Origin: RGIG7213 sp045544195
GTDB lineage: Bacteria; Bacillota; Clostridia; Oscillospirales; CAG-272
Direction of reading: 5' to 3'
Length of the DNA stretch: 32,560 bases
Assembly (NCBI GenBank): GCA_045544195.1
Contig: JAZPYO010000043.1
Span: 1-32,560 of the forward strand
Shown: positions 5,917 to 14,928 of the stretch, piece after piece
Layout: each line of letters begins with the position of its first letter
How positions within the stretch are numbered: position 1 is the first letter of the stretch
Translations under genes and position numbers: made by a program
Notes under the pieces: model-generated
The model's input: only the letters and a program-made list of their open reading frames with translations
Database searches by the model: none
What the model was told of the DNA's origin: nothing

Positions 5917-7377
5917 TCAAGCTATTTTTTTAATGAAATCATCAATCTCGGCTTTTGCCTTTTTTTCATTTCGTTTTATCACAGTTGACAGTGAAACGAT
6001 GCCCTTGTTTGCAGCAGAAAGATATGCATCTGAAACATCGCCGAAATCGCATATAAGTCCCAGATCGTACGTTCTGTTTTTGAATATCAATTCGAGCATT
6101 TCAACGGATTCGTTATCTCTTGTTGTCTTACCCATGACCGCCTTTTCAATAAATTGCGGTGTTATGTATTTATGCCCGAGATATGCCATAGCTTCAAGTG
6201 CATAGCTTGCAAAGTATCCGCCGTCACGGTCTTGCTCCGACTTAGGAATGCCTATAAATGAACCTGCGGGATTTACAAATGTAATATATTCGCCGCTTTC
6301 TTCGTATTTAGGTAAGGGGAGAATTCCAAAATCCGTATCCATATCACGAAGCATTATGACGGCGTCAAGAACCTCTGCGTAAAACAAGGCACGGTCTTCC
6401 ATAAATGCCGCGAGGATAAGCTCTTCGGGGTGGTTGTTTACGTGTACCCAATCGTGTGCATTGAGCATTTTATTGTCCTTTTCCTGAATATTGACCGTTT
6501 TTTCCATCACCTTAAGCATTTTGTCCGAATCTGCTACATTCAATATCGGAATGTCGTTATTGTCCTTTACTACAAAACGCAGACCGGATGAATAGAAAAA
6601 TCCAAGAGCATTATCGTCATGCGATGCCAAAGCATACGTGTCTGTATAATCCATTATACCGTCTCCGTTATCGTCGTTGGAAATACCGGCAATAAGCTCG
6701 TTGAATTTATCAAGCGTCCAGTCTCCGTCCTTGACGAGCTGATACAGATCGGGCATATTTCTCGCCTTTGCCATTTTTTTATTGAAAGTCATTACCCAGG
6801 AAGCTCTTTCTTCCATGGTCAGAATGTCGCCGGTTGTGAAAAAGAGCTTGTTTGATATTGAAAGAAGCTCAGGAATATTCTGATCCCAATAGCCCTTTGA
6901 CATATCAATGTTTTCAGCCTCGTAAAGATCCATAAGGTCGCCGTTTGCGGCGCTTGATGTAATACGCGACTGTAAGGCAAATACGGCGTTGTATGCTTTG
7001 TCACCCGATGTTATACTTGTGTGAAGATCAGATGTTGTTGAAGCGCTTCTTTTTACCACTACGTTTATTCCGTATTGCTGCTTCATTTGCTGAACTCTTT
7101 GGTATATTGCGCTTTTTACTCCGTCATCCGAATCTTCTTCAAGCCACGTGTCCTCATCATTTGCCCAGAACGATCCTGCACCGCCCTCACAAAGTATTAC
7201 AAAATCCTTTTCGCTGTAATTTTCAGGCGGCAGGTCTATTTCATAAAGGCTGTCATTGCTTTCATCAGCAGATGTAGCGAATGTCCCGGTTTCGCTTTCA
7301 TCGGTGTTTGATGAGCATGCACCTAATGGCAAGAGCATCAACAAAGACAAAGTTAAAGCCAATAGCTTCTTTTTCAT
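5917..7377 (-). CDS. Extracellular solute-binding lipoprotein (ABC family 1 type)
   Basis: 486-aa precursor with a lipoprotein signal (MKKKLLALTLSLLMLLPLGAC; lipobox LGAC, lipidated Cys21), so the mature protein is anchored to the outer face of the membrane. An acidic linker follows, then a periplasmic-binding-like body resembling sugar-binding family 1 proteins (segments such as WVMTFNKKMAKARNMPDLYQ and GSFIGIPKSEQDRDGGYFA). A DxDxDG-like loop (SNDDNGDGIMD) suggests a bound calcium. No ABC permease or ATPase genes flank it, so it is an orphan that may serve a distant transporter or act as a sensor. Ligand unknown. Confidence 0.85.
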   Translation of the reverse strand: MKKKLLALTLSLLMLLPLGACSSNTDESETGTFATSADESNDSLYEIDLPPENYSEKDFVILCEGGAGSFWANDEDTWLEEDSDDGVKSAIYQRVQQMKQQYGINVVVKRSASTTSDLHTSITSGDKAYNAVFALQSRITSSAANGDLMDLYEAENIDMSKGYWDQNIPELLSISNKLFFTTGDILTMEERASWVMTFNKKMAKARNMPDLYQLVKDGDWTLDKFNELIAGISNDDNGDGIMDYTDTYALASHDDNALGFFYSSGLRFVVKDNNDIPILNVADSDKMLKVMEKTVNIQEKDNKMLNAHDWVHVNNHPEELILAAFMEDRALFYAEVLDAVIMLRDMDTDFGILPLPKYEESGEYITFVNPAGSFIGIPKSEQDRDGGYFASYALEAMAYLGHKYITPQFIEKAVMGKTTRDNESVEMLELIFKNRTYDLGLICDFGDVSDAYLSAANKGIVSLSTVIKRNEKKAKAEIDDFIKKIA

Positions 7378-7410
7378 ATCTAAACATTTCCTTTCCGAAA
7401 TTTCACTGTA

Positions 7411-7439
7411 ATGGTATCATATCATTACGTAAAATTCAA
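7411..7439 (-). promoter_or_regulatory. Promoter for the solute-binding lipoprotein
   Basis: Minus-strand -35 TTGAAT (7434-7439) and -10 TACCAT (7411-7416) with a 17-base spacer, 34 bases before the start codon. Confidence 0.5.
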
Positions 7440-7474
7440 GTGTTGTTTGTAACTAAAATTTAATATTTATACAT

Positions 7475-7503
7475 TTGATTACCGATTTATAACGTAGTAT
7501 AAT
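7475..7503 (+). promoter_or_regulatory. Promoter for the FAD oxidoreductase/glycosyltransferase operon
   Basis: -35 TTGATT (7475-7480) and perfect -10 TATAAT (7498-7503), 17-base spacer, 61 bases before the chosen start. Confidence 0.7.
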
Positions 7504-7563
7504 AAACAAAATTCTCAACATAAACAGTTATCACGCCGCAATCTCGGCAGAATGGAGATCAGA

Positions 7564-9120
7564 ATGCAAAATAATAAAACTGCTATAATTATCGGTGCAG
7601 GTCCTGCGGGACTTACTGCCGCCTACGAGCTGCTCAAAAAAACTGATATCAAGCCTATTATAATCGAGGAAAGCGATGCTATCGGCGGCATTTCCAAAAC
7701 CGTGTGCTATAAAGGAAACAGAATTGATATAGGCGGTCACCGCTTCTTTTCAAAGGATGAAAGAGTTACAGAGCTTTGGCAACAGCTTATGCCGACGCAA
7801 GGCAAGCCTGCGTATGACGATAAAATTCTCAATAATGAAAAGGAATATGCCGAGAATGGACCGGACCCTGAAAGCGAAGATGTTACGATGCTTATCAGAC
7901 GCCGTGTCTCACGTATTTATTTTTTACGTAAGTTTTTTGACTATCCCATAACGCTTAAATTCGAGACGTTGAAAAATATGGGCTTTTTAAGAACTGTTCA
8001 GGCGGGATTTGGATACGTATACAGCTGTGTATTCAAAAAGAAAGAGGACAACCTTAAGAATTTTTATATTAATCGCTTCGGCGCGCCGCTTTACCGTATG
8101 TTCTTTGAGGATTATACTGAAAAGCTCTGGGGAGTAAATCCCGAAAAGATCGGTGCTGATTGGGGTGCGCAGAGAGTAAAGGGACTTTCTCTTCGAAAGG
8201 CAGTCTGGGAAATGCTTAAAAAGCCCTTTACAAAGGGAAACTCAAAGCAAGTGGAAACATCGTTGATAGAGCAGTATCTATATCCTAAAAAGGGACCGGG
8301 ACAGCTTTGGGAGATAACCGCCGAGAAGATAGTCGAAATGGGCGGAGAAATAATTATGAATACCAAGGTGGACAGGGTGGTATCAAGCGGCGAAAAAATA
8401 ATAGCTTTGCAGGGGGTATGTAATGGAGAAAGAACGGAATTTTACGGCGACTATTTCTTTTCAAGTATGCCCGTAAAAGACCTTATTTCTGCTATGGGTG
8501 ACAGCGTTCCCGAGGATGTTTGCCGAGTAGCATCAGAATTACCCTACAGAGATTTTATGACTGTTGGTCTGCTGGTGAAAAAACTGAAAATACAAAATAA
8601 AACAAAAATGAAGACGCTTGGCAATATCGTTCCTGATTGCTGGATATATATTCAGGAGCGTGATGTTAAAATTGGCCGTTTGCAGATATTTAACAACTGG
8701 TCGCCGTATATGGTAGCAGATCCCGAAAATACCGTCTGGATAGGGCTTGAATACTTTTGTAATGAAAATGACGAAATGTGGAATATGTCAGATGAGCAAT
8801 TCACAGAGCTTGCGCTTGATGAAATATCAAAAATAGGCATTATAGAAAGGGAAGATGTTATAGACAGCGTTCGGATAAAGGTTAAAAAGGCGTATCCTGC
8901 ATATTTTGGCACTTACAACGAATTCGGAGCTGTCAGGAGCTATCTTGATAAAATAGAAAATCTTTTTTGCATAGGTAGAAACGGTCAGCACAGATACAAC
9001 AATATGGATCATTCGATGGCGACCGCAATGGAGGCTGTAAGGCTTGTGAAAAACAAAAGCAAGGATAAGGAGCCTGTTTGGAGCGTGAATACAGACAAGG
9101 AGTATCACGAGGAAAAATGA
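7564..9120 (+). CDS. NAD(P)/FAD-dependent oxidoreductase (UDP-galactopyranose mutase / amine-oxidase-like)
   Basis: 518 aa from ATG 7564, chosen over in-frame ATG 7552 because the latter forms part of the GGAG ribosome site. The N-terminal dinucleotide-binding motif is GAGPAGLTAAYELL, followed by the acidic ribose-binding end of strand 2 (IIEESDAIGG) and IDIGGHRFFSK, typical of flavoproteins related to protoporphyrinogen oxidase and UDP-galactopyranose mutase. The C-terminal FAD segment is LFCIGRNGQHRYNNMDHSMA. It overlaps the next gene, a membrane glycosyltransferase, by 4 bases, so a role in making or modifying a surface glycan or its lipid-linked sugar is plausible. The substrate is not known. 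Confidence 0.85.
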   Translation: MQNNKTAIIIGAGPAGLTAAYELLKKTDIKPIIIEESDAIGGISKTVCYKGNRIDIGGHRFFSKDERVTELWQQLMPTQGKPAYDDKILNNEKEYAENGPDPESEDVTMLIRRRVSRIYFLRKFFDYPITLKFETLKNMGFLRTVQAGFGYVYSCVFKKKEDNLKNFYINRFGAPLYRMFFEDYTEKLWGVNPEKIGADWGAQRVKGLSLRKAVWEMLKKPFTKGNSKQVETSLIEQYLYPKKGPGQLWEITAEKIVEMGGEIIMNTKVDRVVSSGEKIIALQGVCNGERTEFYGDYFFSSMPVKDLISAMGDSVPEDVCRVASELPYRDFMTVGLLVKKLKIQNKTKMKTLGNIVPDCWIYIQERDVKIGRLQIFNNWSPYMVADPENTVWIGLEYFCNENDEMWNMSDEQFTELALDEISKIGIIEREDVIDSVRIKVKKAYPAYFGTYNEFGAVRSYLDKIENLFCIGRNGQHRYNNMDHSMATAMEAVRLVKNKSKDKEPVWSVNTDKEYHEEK

Positions 9121-10667
9121 ACGGGTCGGTAATCAAAAATACATCTGACAGGCTTTATAGATCCATAATATCGCATCCGTATCTGAGTGCTTTTATTGCA
9201 TGCGCTTCGCTGATCGGAATAAATATTTCATCAAGAGCAAGAATACCGATCATCTTCATTATTATATCAGTCATATCATTGATCTTCCTTTGCATAACTT
9301 CTGTGCTGTTGATACTAAGGACCCCAAAGGAAAAAAAACTGCTTGTGTTCGTTATTTTATGCGGCTTTTTTATACGAATTGTATATATCCTTAATACAAA
9401 CGTGCTCAATTGGCAGCACGATGTAGCCGGATTTACAGATGAGTACAGAGGGCACGGAGCATATATCTACCATTTATATAACGGTTCGTTTCCCGAAATT
9501 GATACTTCTGATACAGGTCAGTTCTATCATCCGCCGCTTCATCACATTATAGCTGCTCTGTGGGTGAGGGTACAGACGATTTTACAATTCGGCTTTAATT
9601 CAGCTTGTGAGAATATACAGCTTCTGAGTGCATTTTATTCCTGCGCCTGTATGATCACATCATATAAGATCGCGCGTGTTATCGGCATGAAATACAGCGC
9701 AGCGTGCATATGTGTTTCCCTTGTTGCGCTGCATCCTTCGTTTTTTATGCTTGCGTCATCCGTAAATAACGATATTCTTTCAGTTTCACTTATGTTTACT
9801 GCATTGCTTTGGGCTTTACGCTGGTATAATTCTCAAAGTCTTTCGAGTATTATTATGACCGCCGTGTCTGTCGGCGGTGCTATGATGGCTAAGCTCTCGG
9901 GAGCTTATGTTGCATTTCCGATAGCTTTTCTGTTTGCAGTAAGCCTTGTAAAAACTCTTACCAAAAAGCATAATACCTCTTTGCCGACTCTTCTGAAGCA
10001 ATATTCGGTATTTGCGGTCATATGTATTCCCTTGGGCTTATGGTGGCAGATAAGAAGTAATATTCTTTACGGACTGCCGCTGACTTATGTTCCAAGGCTC
10101 GATGGGATAAAGTTTCTTGATATATCGGGACATACCGTCTTTGAAAGATTATTTGATCTTTCTAATTTTTCGACTCCGTTTACTCAGTCGGGATGGTATG
10201 TATACAATGAAGGCGTTACACTTGATTGGAATATACCGCTGGCAATGTTCAAAACATCGTTGTTCGGTGAGTATACACTCGGACAGAAAAGTGCCGTTTG
10301 TACATTTCTCGCCTGGATGCTTTTTACGATTTCCGTTATTCTTGCGGCGATATGTTTTGTGCTGATGCTATTTGTTACGGTAAGAAGTCTGTACAAAAAA
10401 TGCAAGAAAAGTATATATGATATTGCATTTGTGATATTCTATGCAGTTACTGTTGCATTGTACGTAAAATTCTGCTTTGACTATCCTCAAAACTGCACTA
10501 TGGACTTTCGGTATATAGTGCCGACATTGCTCGTAAGCGGCATTTTTCTCGGAAGATATAATGAATACGGTAACAAATATGTAAAGCTGTCAGCAAACGC
10601 CGTTTGCGCGGCATTTTGTGTGTCTTCGGCATTGTTTTACGTGCTCGGTGTCATCAGCAGTATATGA
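9117..10667 (+). CDS. Multispanning membrane glycosyltransferase, ArnT/PMT (GT39)-like
   Basis: 516 aa from ATG 9117, whose ATGA overlaps the upstream stop and has GAGGAAAA before it; an upstream in-frame TTG (9078) is less likely. About ten to twelve hydrophobic segments are spread over the whole length. The first extracytoplasmic loop has an acidic pair in the expected place (DVAGFTDEYRGHGAYIYHLY), followed by YHPPLHH, as in dolichyl/undecaprenyl-phosphate-sugar-dependent transferases of the GT39/ArnT type. It would move a sugar from a lipid carrier to a surface acceptor. Coupled to the flavoprotein upstream. Family level is fairly sure; donor and acceptor are unknown. Confidence 0.75.
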   Translation: MNGSVIKNTSDRLYRSIISHPYLSAFIACASLIGINISSRARIPIIFIIISVISLIFLCITSVLLILRTPKEKKLLVFVILCGFFIRIVYILNTNVLNWQHDVAGFTDEYRGHGAYIYHLYNGSFPEIDTSDTGQFYHPPLHHIIAALWVRVQTILQFGFNSACENIQLLSAFYSCACMITSYKIARVIGMKYSAACICVSLVALHPSFFMLASSVNNDILSVSLMFTALLWALRWYNSQSLSSIIMTAVSVGGAMMAKLSGAYVAFPIAFLFAVSLVKTLTKKHNTSLPTLLKQYSVFAVICIPLGLWWQIRSNILYGLPLTYVPRLDGIKFLDISGHTVFERLFDLSNFSTPFTQSGWYVYNEGVTLDWNIPLAMFKTSLFGEYTLGQKSAVCTFLAWMLFTISVILAAICFVLMLFVTVRSLYKKCKKSIYDIAFVIFYAVTVALYVKFCFDYPQNCTMDFRYIVPTLLVSGIFLGRYNEYGNKYVKLSANAVCAAFCVSSALFYVLGVISSI

Positions 10668-10727
10668 TTTGTGCATAATGTTCGAATGTGAAAATTAACA
10701 TTTTTGCGATTTTATCAGTTTAAACTA

Positions 10728-10756
10728 TTGACAAAACCGCTTTTCTTTGATAATAT
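10728..10756 (+). promoter_or_regulatory. Promoter for the membrane pyrophosphatase
   Basis: -35 TTGACA (10728-10733) and -10 TAATAT (10751-10756), 17-base spacer. It gives a leader of about 80 bases before the AAAGGAGG ribosome site and ATG at 10844. I see no riboswitch in the leader. Confidence 0.75.
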
Positions 10757-10843
10757 ATTGTATATTCAGCAACTTTTAAGCTGAGAACTTTCAAAAAGTG
10801 CGAAAAAACAGTATGTGTAACATTTGAAAAGGAGGCATACTTA

Positions 10844-12955
10844 ATGGATTTGTCATTCTTGGCACCCATCGGTGCAGTCATAGCATTGCTTTTTGCGTTT
10901 TTTAACGCGATGAAGGTTAAAAAGGCCGATCAGGGTTCAGAAAAGGTAAGGGAGCTTTCGAAGTCTATAAAAGACGGTGCAAACGCTTACTTGAAAAGAC
11001 AGTATAAGACAGTCATAATTTTCTTTGCGATAGCTTTTATTGTATTTCTAGTTCTTTCTTTCGTTAAACCCGGCGACACCGAAAGAGGACTTATTTCACG
11101 CTTTACTCCATTTGCATTTCTTACAGGCGGCGTGTTTTCTGCTTTGTCGGGATATCTTGGAATGAAGATAGCTACTATGGGAAACGGCAGGACTGCAACC
11201 GCGGCAGCAAAGAGTCTGAATACAGGCTTGAGAGTTGCCTTTTCTGCAGGCTCCGTCATGGGATTTGTTGTTGTGGGCCTCGGCTTGCTGGATGTATCTA
11301 TATGGTTCTTCCTGCTCCGCTGCGTATTTGATCTTACTCCTGCGGAGATTTCCGCAAATATGATCACGTTCGGTATCGGCGCATCGACAATGGCGTTGTT
11401 TGCACGTGTCGGCGGCGGTATATTCACAAAAGCGGCTGACGTCGGCGCTGACCTTGTCGGCAAGGTAGAGGCGGGCATTCCCGAGGATGACCCCAGAAAC
11501 CCCGCAACCATCGCTGACAACGTTGGTGACAATGTCGGTGACGTTGCAGGTATGGGTGCAGACCTTTACGAATCTTATGTAGGTTCTATCATTTCAGCGC
11601 TTTCTCTTGCTGTAACGGCAGGATTCAATACATTTGAAACGATGTCGCTTCCGCTCGTTCTTGCGGTTCTCGGTGTTGTTTGCTCGGTTATCGGTACGTT
11701 CTTCGTGCGTTGCGGAGAAAATACAGATCAGAAAACGCTTCTCGGCGCTTTAAGACGCGGTACTTATTCAAGTGCTATCATTTTCGCGCTCGGTGCTTTC
11801 CCTGTGATCTGGTTTATGCTCGGTAAGGAGTATATCGGTCTTTACGGCGCTGTTCTTTGCGGCTTGCTTGCAGGTGTGCTGATCGGCTACTTTACGGAAT
11901 ATTTCACGTCCGACACCTATAAGCCCACCAAAAAACTCGCTGAAAAGTCCACAACGGGATCTGCTACGATCATAATAGGCGGCTTTTCGCTCGGCTTGAA
12001 GAGCTGTGTTGCTCCCATAGTTATTGTTGCTGTATCTGTTCTTGCATCATTTACGCTTGCAGGCGGTAATTTTACAGACAATATGAATGTCGGTCTTTAC
12101 GGTATTGCTATATCCGCTGTCGGAATGCTCTCGACACTCGGTATTACTCTTGCAACCGACGCTTACGGTCCTATCGCAGACAATGCGGGCGGTATTGCAC
12201 AGATGGCAGGTCTTGATGAGGTCGTAAGAGAAAGAACTGATGCTCTCGACTCACTCGGCAATACAACCGCCGCAACAGGTAAAGGCTTCGCTATCGGCTC
12301 TGCCGCGCTTACGGCTCTTGCTCTTATCGTTGCATTCAAGCAGCAAATAGAGCTTATGAACGTTGAACTTGACCTCAGTATTATAAATCCGGTTGTTCTT
12401 ATCGGCGTATTTGTCGGTGCGATGCTTCCGTTCCTGTTCGCAGCTCTTACGATGGAGGCTGTTGGTAACGCTGCACAGAGCATCGTTATGGAGGTAAGAC
12501 GTCAGTTCAAGGAAATTCCCGGTATTATGGAATTCAAGGCAAAGCCCGATTATGCAAAGTGTGTTGACCTTTGCACCAAATCGTCGCTCAAATATATGAT
12601 AGCTCCCTCTGTCCTTGCAGTTGTAGTTCCGATAGTTGTCGGCTTGCTGTTAGGTCCTTCGGGTGTTGCAGGTATGCTTTGCGGCGCAGTCGTTTCCGGC
12701 TTCTTGCTTGCTATACTTATGTCGAATGCGGGCGGTGCTTGGGATAATGCCAAAAAGTATATTGAAGGCGGCAATTACGGCGGCAAGGGAAGCGATTCGC
12801 ACAAGGCGGCTGTTGTCGGTGACACGGTTGGCGATCCCTTTAAGGACACAAGCGGACCTTCCATAAATATACTTATAAAGCTTCTGTCGATAGTTTCCAT
12901 CGTCTTTGCTTACATCGTTGCAAATTATAATATCGTAGATTTTCTTATAAAATAA
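10844..12955 (+). CDS. hppA: Ion-translocating membrane pyrophosphatase, K+-dependent class
   Basis: 703 aa, the usual length, with about 16 membrane helices. It hydrolyses pyrophosphate to pump H+ and/or Na+ across the membrane. The substrate-binding and catalytic segments are intact: DVGADLVGKVEAGIPEDDPR, NPATIADNVGDNVGDVAGMG, and the C-terminal VVGDTVGDPFKDTSGPS. The signature GNTTAATGKG has alanine at residue 476 where K+-independent enzymes carry lysine, placing it in the K+-dependent class, which includes the Na+-pumping enzymes of anaerobes. Single gene with its own promoter and a strong terminator. Confidence 0.97.
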   Translation: MDLSFLAPIGAVIALLFAFFNAMKVKKADQGSEKVRELSKSIKDGANAYLKRQYKTVIIFFAIAFIVFLVLSFVKPGDTERGLISRFTPFAFLTGGVFSALSGYLGMKIATMGNGRTATAAAKSLNTGLRVAFSAGSVMGFVVVGLGLLDVSIWFFLLRCVFDLTPAEISANMITFGIGASTMALFARVGGGIFTKAADVGADLVGKVEAGIPEDDPRNPATIADNVGDNVGDVAGMGADLYESYVGSIISALSLAVTAGFNTFETMSLPLVLAVLGVVCSVIGTFFVRCGENTDQKTLLGALRRGTYSSAIIFALGAFPVIWFMLGKEYIGLYGAVLCGLLAGVLIGYFTEYFTSDTYKPTKKLAEKSTTGSATIIIGGFSLGLKSCVAPIVIVAVSVLASFTLAGGNFTDNMNVGLYGIAISAVGMLSTLGITLATDAYGPIADNAGGIAQMAGLDEVVRERTDALDSLGNTTAATGKGFAIGSAALTALALIVAFKQQIELMNVELDLSIINPVVLIGVFVGAMLPFLFAALTMEAVGNAAQSIVMEVRRQFKEIPGIMEFKAKPDYAKCVDLCTKSSLKYMIAPSVLAVVVPIVVGLLLGPSGVAGMLCGAVVSGFLLAILMSNAGGAWDNAKKYIEGGNYGGKGSDSHKAAVVGDTVGDPFKDTSGPSINILIKLLSIVSIVFAYIVANYNIVDFLIK

Positions 12956-12961
12956 AATGCG

Positions 12962-12990
12962 CTGCGGCAAGAAATTGCCGCAGTTTTTTT
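12962..12990 (+). terminator. Intrinsic terminator after hppA
   Basis: CTGCGGCAA-gaaa-TTGCCGCAG perfect 9-bp stem followed by seven Ts. Confidence 0.93.
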
Positions 12991-13021
12991 GTAATATTAT
13001 TGTTTTTTACACGAAATATAT

Positions 13022-13037
13022 AATGAATCGGTTCATT
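13022..13037. promoter_or_regulatory. Palindrome upstream of the sigma factor gene, possible operator
   Basis: AATGAA-TCGG-TTCATT is a perfect inverted repeat 22 bases before the GTG start and just before the ribosome site. It could be an operator or part of an autoregulated promoter. No convincing sigma-A promoter is visible in the 69-base gap. Confidence 0.35.
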
Positions 13038-13059
13038 TTTAAAAAAGAGAGGTGATAAC

Positions 13060-13602
13060 GTGGATGATATAAGACTGCTTTCTTCATTGCAAAGCACACC
13101 TGAGGACGGTATTAAGCTTCTTATGGATAAATACGTAAAGCTCGTTTATACCGTAGTCAGCACAAGGCTTGCAGGTATATATTCCGACGATGAGGTATAT
13201 GAATACGTAAGCGATGTATTTGTTGAGGTATATAAAAACAGAGATCGTATAGATCTTAACAAGGGATCGATCAAAGCATATATCTGCGTTATCGCAAAAA
13301 ACAAAGCGGTGGATGCGTTACGAAAAAGCTCATCACGTATAAAAGCCGAAAGTATTGATGAACAAGCCACAGAGCTTATTGGCGCATTTTCGGTTGAGGA
13401 TGAATGCTTCGATAATGAAATGCGTGCAGAAATACTTTGCGCGGTAAATTCCTTAAAAGAGCCTGACAGAGAGATAATAATACGCAGGTTTTATTTTTCC
13501 GAGAGCGGAAAAAGCATTGCCAAGCATCTCGGTATGACTGAGAACGCAGTAAACGTCCGTGTTCACCGAGCTTTGAAGAAGCTAAAAGAAATTTTATGTT
13601 GA
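13060..13602 (+). CDS. Sigma-70 family (ECF-type) RNA polymerase sigma factor
   Basis: 180 aa starting at GTG with AGAGAGGTGA upstream. Region 2 spans about residues 20-90 (DEVYEYVSDVFVEVYKNRD, KGSIKAYICVIAKNKAVDAL). Region 4 spans about 125-178 with the helix-turn-helix SGKSIAKHLGMTENAVNVRV. There is no region 1.1 or 3, typical of extracytoplasmic-function sigma factors. The gene 12 bases downstream encodes a one-pass membrane protein, the usual place for a cognate anti-sigma factor, so it probably answers an envelope signal. The regulon is unknown. Confidence 0.9.
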   Translation: MDDIRLLSSLQSTPEDGIKLLMDKYVKLVYTVVSTRLAGIYSDDEVYEYVSDVFVEVYKNRDRIDLNKGSIKAYICVIAKNKAVDALRKSSSRIKAESIDEQATELIGAFSVEDECFDNEMRAEILCAVNSLKEPDREIIIRRFYFSESGKSIAKHLGMTENAVNVRVHRALKKLKEILC

Positions 13603-13614
13603 AAGGACCGTCAA

Positions 13615-14928
13615 ATGAAGCTGAATGATTTTTTCGATAGTCTTGACATAAGCCAGACAGATGAACTGATAAAGGGCGGAATGCCCGAAAACGACCTGCC
13701 GAGCTCTGCATATGGCAAAATACAAAGAAGTGTCATGAAAAAAGCAGGGCTTTCCAAGGGATTTAAGCCAAAAATCCTGCTGATAGCGGCTATATGCGCC
13801 TCATTTGCCGTTGTTTTTACCGCGTTTACCGTTTTATATATCAAAAACGGTGATAGCGATAACCATGGCTTTACCGGCGGAGAATCTGCATCTGAGACCG
13901 AACCGGTTACAGATGAAATTAATGATGATATTCCTGTCGGCGATGATTTAGTAATGGGCGATATGCTCGTTGACGGCGGTGTTCTTTGGATAGATGACGG
14001 AATTGACGGTGAGGGAGATTCTGACGGAGAAAGGGAGCCTGATGCCGACATACTGCCAAGTGCTCCCGATGATGATGTGCCCGAAGATGTGCCCGAAGCG
14101 GATGAAACTGTTTCAGTCGATGAGGAGATATGCGATGATACTGAAAACGAATCTGTCATCATTGATAAAAATGCCGTATATGTACAGTATGAAGGACTGT
14201 CGGTAACGGAAAAATTAAAGGCAGTATACAGCAATCAGAATTATGACGGTAAATACATTGCCGTGCTTGTAAAGCTCGCAAACGAGCCTACACAAGAGTT
14301 TTTGAAGGCTGAAAAAAAGCTCGAAAGGCTTGATGGTGAGCTGTCGCGCGTGCGAAATACGATAGAGCAGCTATCGGAGCTTTTACGTTACGGTGATGAT
14401 ATTGCAAAATGGCAGATCGGCGAAAATGACGATATTATTGATGGGGAAAAATATCAAAGCCTTACAGAACATATAGGCGATCTTGCGGATATCTATATAA
14501 TCGACGGCGTTTTCTTAAAGCAGGATGCTGAAGAAAAAATGTCAGAGTATTGCCTTGAGGAAATAAGACTTGAAAAAGAGTGCGAGCAGGCAACACTTGA
14601 GTATGAAAGGGCGAATAACATAAAGCTCGTGTCAAGTAAGGCTCTTACAGAGTATTTCATTTCGATCGGATTCAGCGCAGAAAGGACAGATAGAAACAAT
14701 TCAACGATCGTTATGATAAAGCACGGAGATCTTGTCAGAATACGCTCTGCAATTGATGAATCTTCCGAGTATTCCTCAAATGAGTTTTTGTTTTCGATAG
14801 CAAGGATCTCCGATAAAGCCGTTTATTCTTCGGATGATGATAAAATTCCTACCGAAGAAACAACGTGTGTTTCCGCCGAAGAAACGGATCTTATGGAAGA
14901 AACTGCGGTGCAGATATATGAAGAGTAG
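13615..14928 (+). CDS. Single-pass membrane protein, probable anti-sigma factor
   Basis: 437 aa; AAAGGA precedes ATG 13615. Residues 1-52 are a short cytoplasmic domain that could hold the sigma factor, and 53-76 form one membrane helix (ILLIAAICASFAVVFTAFTV). Residues 80-185 are an extremely acidic Asp/Glu/Ser/Pro linker. The extracytoplasmic part contains a coiled-coil stretch (about 220-260, EKKLERLDGELSRVRNTIEQ). I recognise no Pfam anti-sigma domain, so the call rests on topology and gene order. Its end overlaps the next gene by 11 bases. The linker composition is striking and may be surface-exposed or calcium-binding. Confidence 0.6.
   Translation: MKLNDFFDSLDISQTDELIKGGMPENDLPSSAYGKIQRSVMKKAGLSKGFKPKILLIAAICASFAVVFTAFTVLYIKNGDSDNHGFTGGESASETEPVTDEINDDIPVGDDLVMGDMLVDGGVLWIDDGIDGEGDSDGEREPDADILPSAPDDDVPEDVPEADETVSVDEEICDDTENESVIIDKNAVYVQYEGLSVTEKLKAVYSNQNYDGKYIAVLVKLANEPTQEFLKAEKKLERLDGELSRVRNTIEQLSELLRYGDDIAKWQIGENDDIIDGEKYQSLTEHIGDLADIYIIDGVFLKQDAEEKMSEYCLEEIRLEKECEQATLEYERANNIKLVSSKALTEYFISIGFSAERTDRNNSTIVMIKHGDLVRIRSAIDESSEYSSNEFLFSIARISDKAVYSSDDDKIPTEETTCVSAEETDLMEETAVQIYEE

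Noticed and set aside
10757..10843. Riboswitch in the hppA leader
   Set aside because: Only about 80 bases with one weak 4-bp stem (CAGC/GCTG) and no known aptamer motif.
13611..14234. 207-codon Ser/Pro-rich minus-strand frame
   Set aside because: Complement of the Asp/Glu-rich linker of the membrane protein; the Ser-rich composition is a by-product of that linker.
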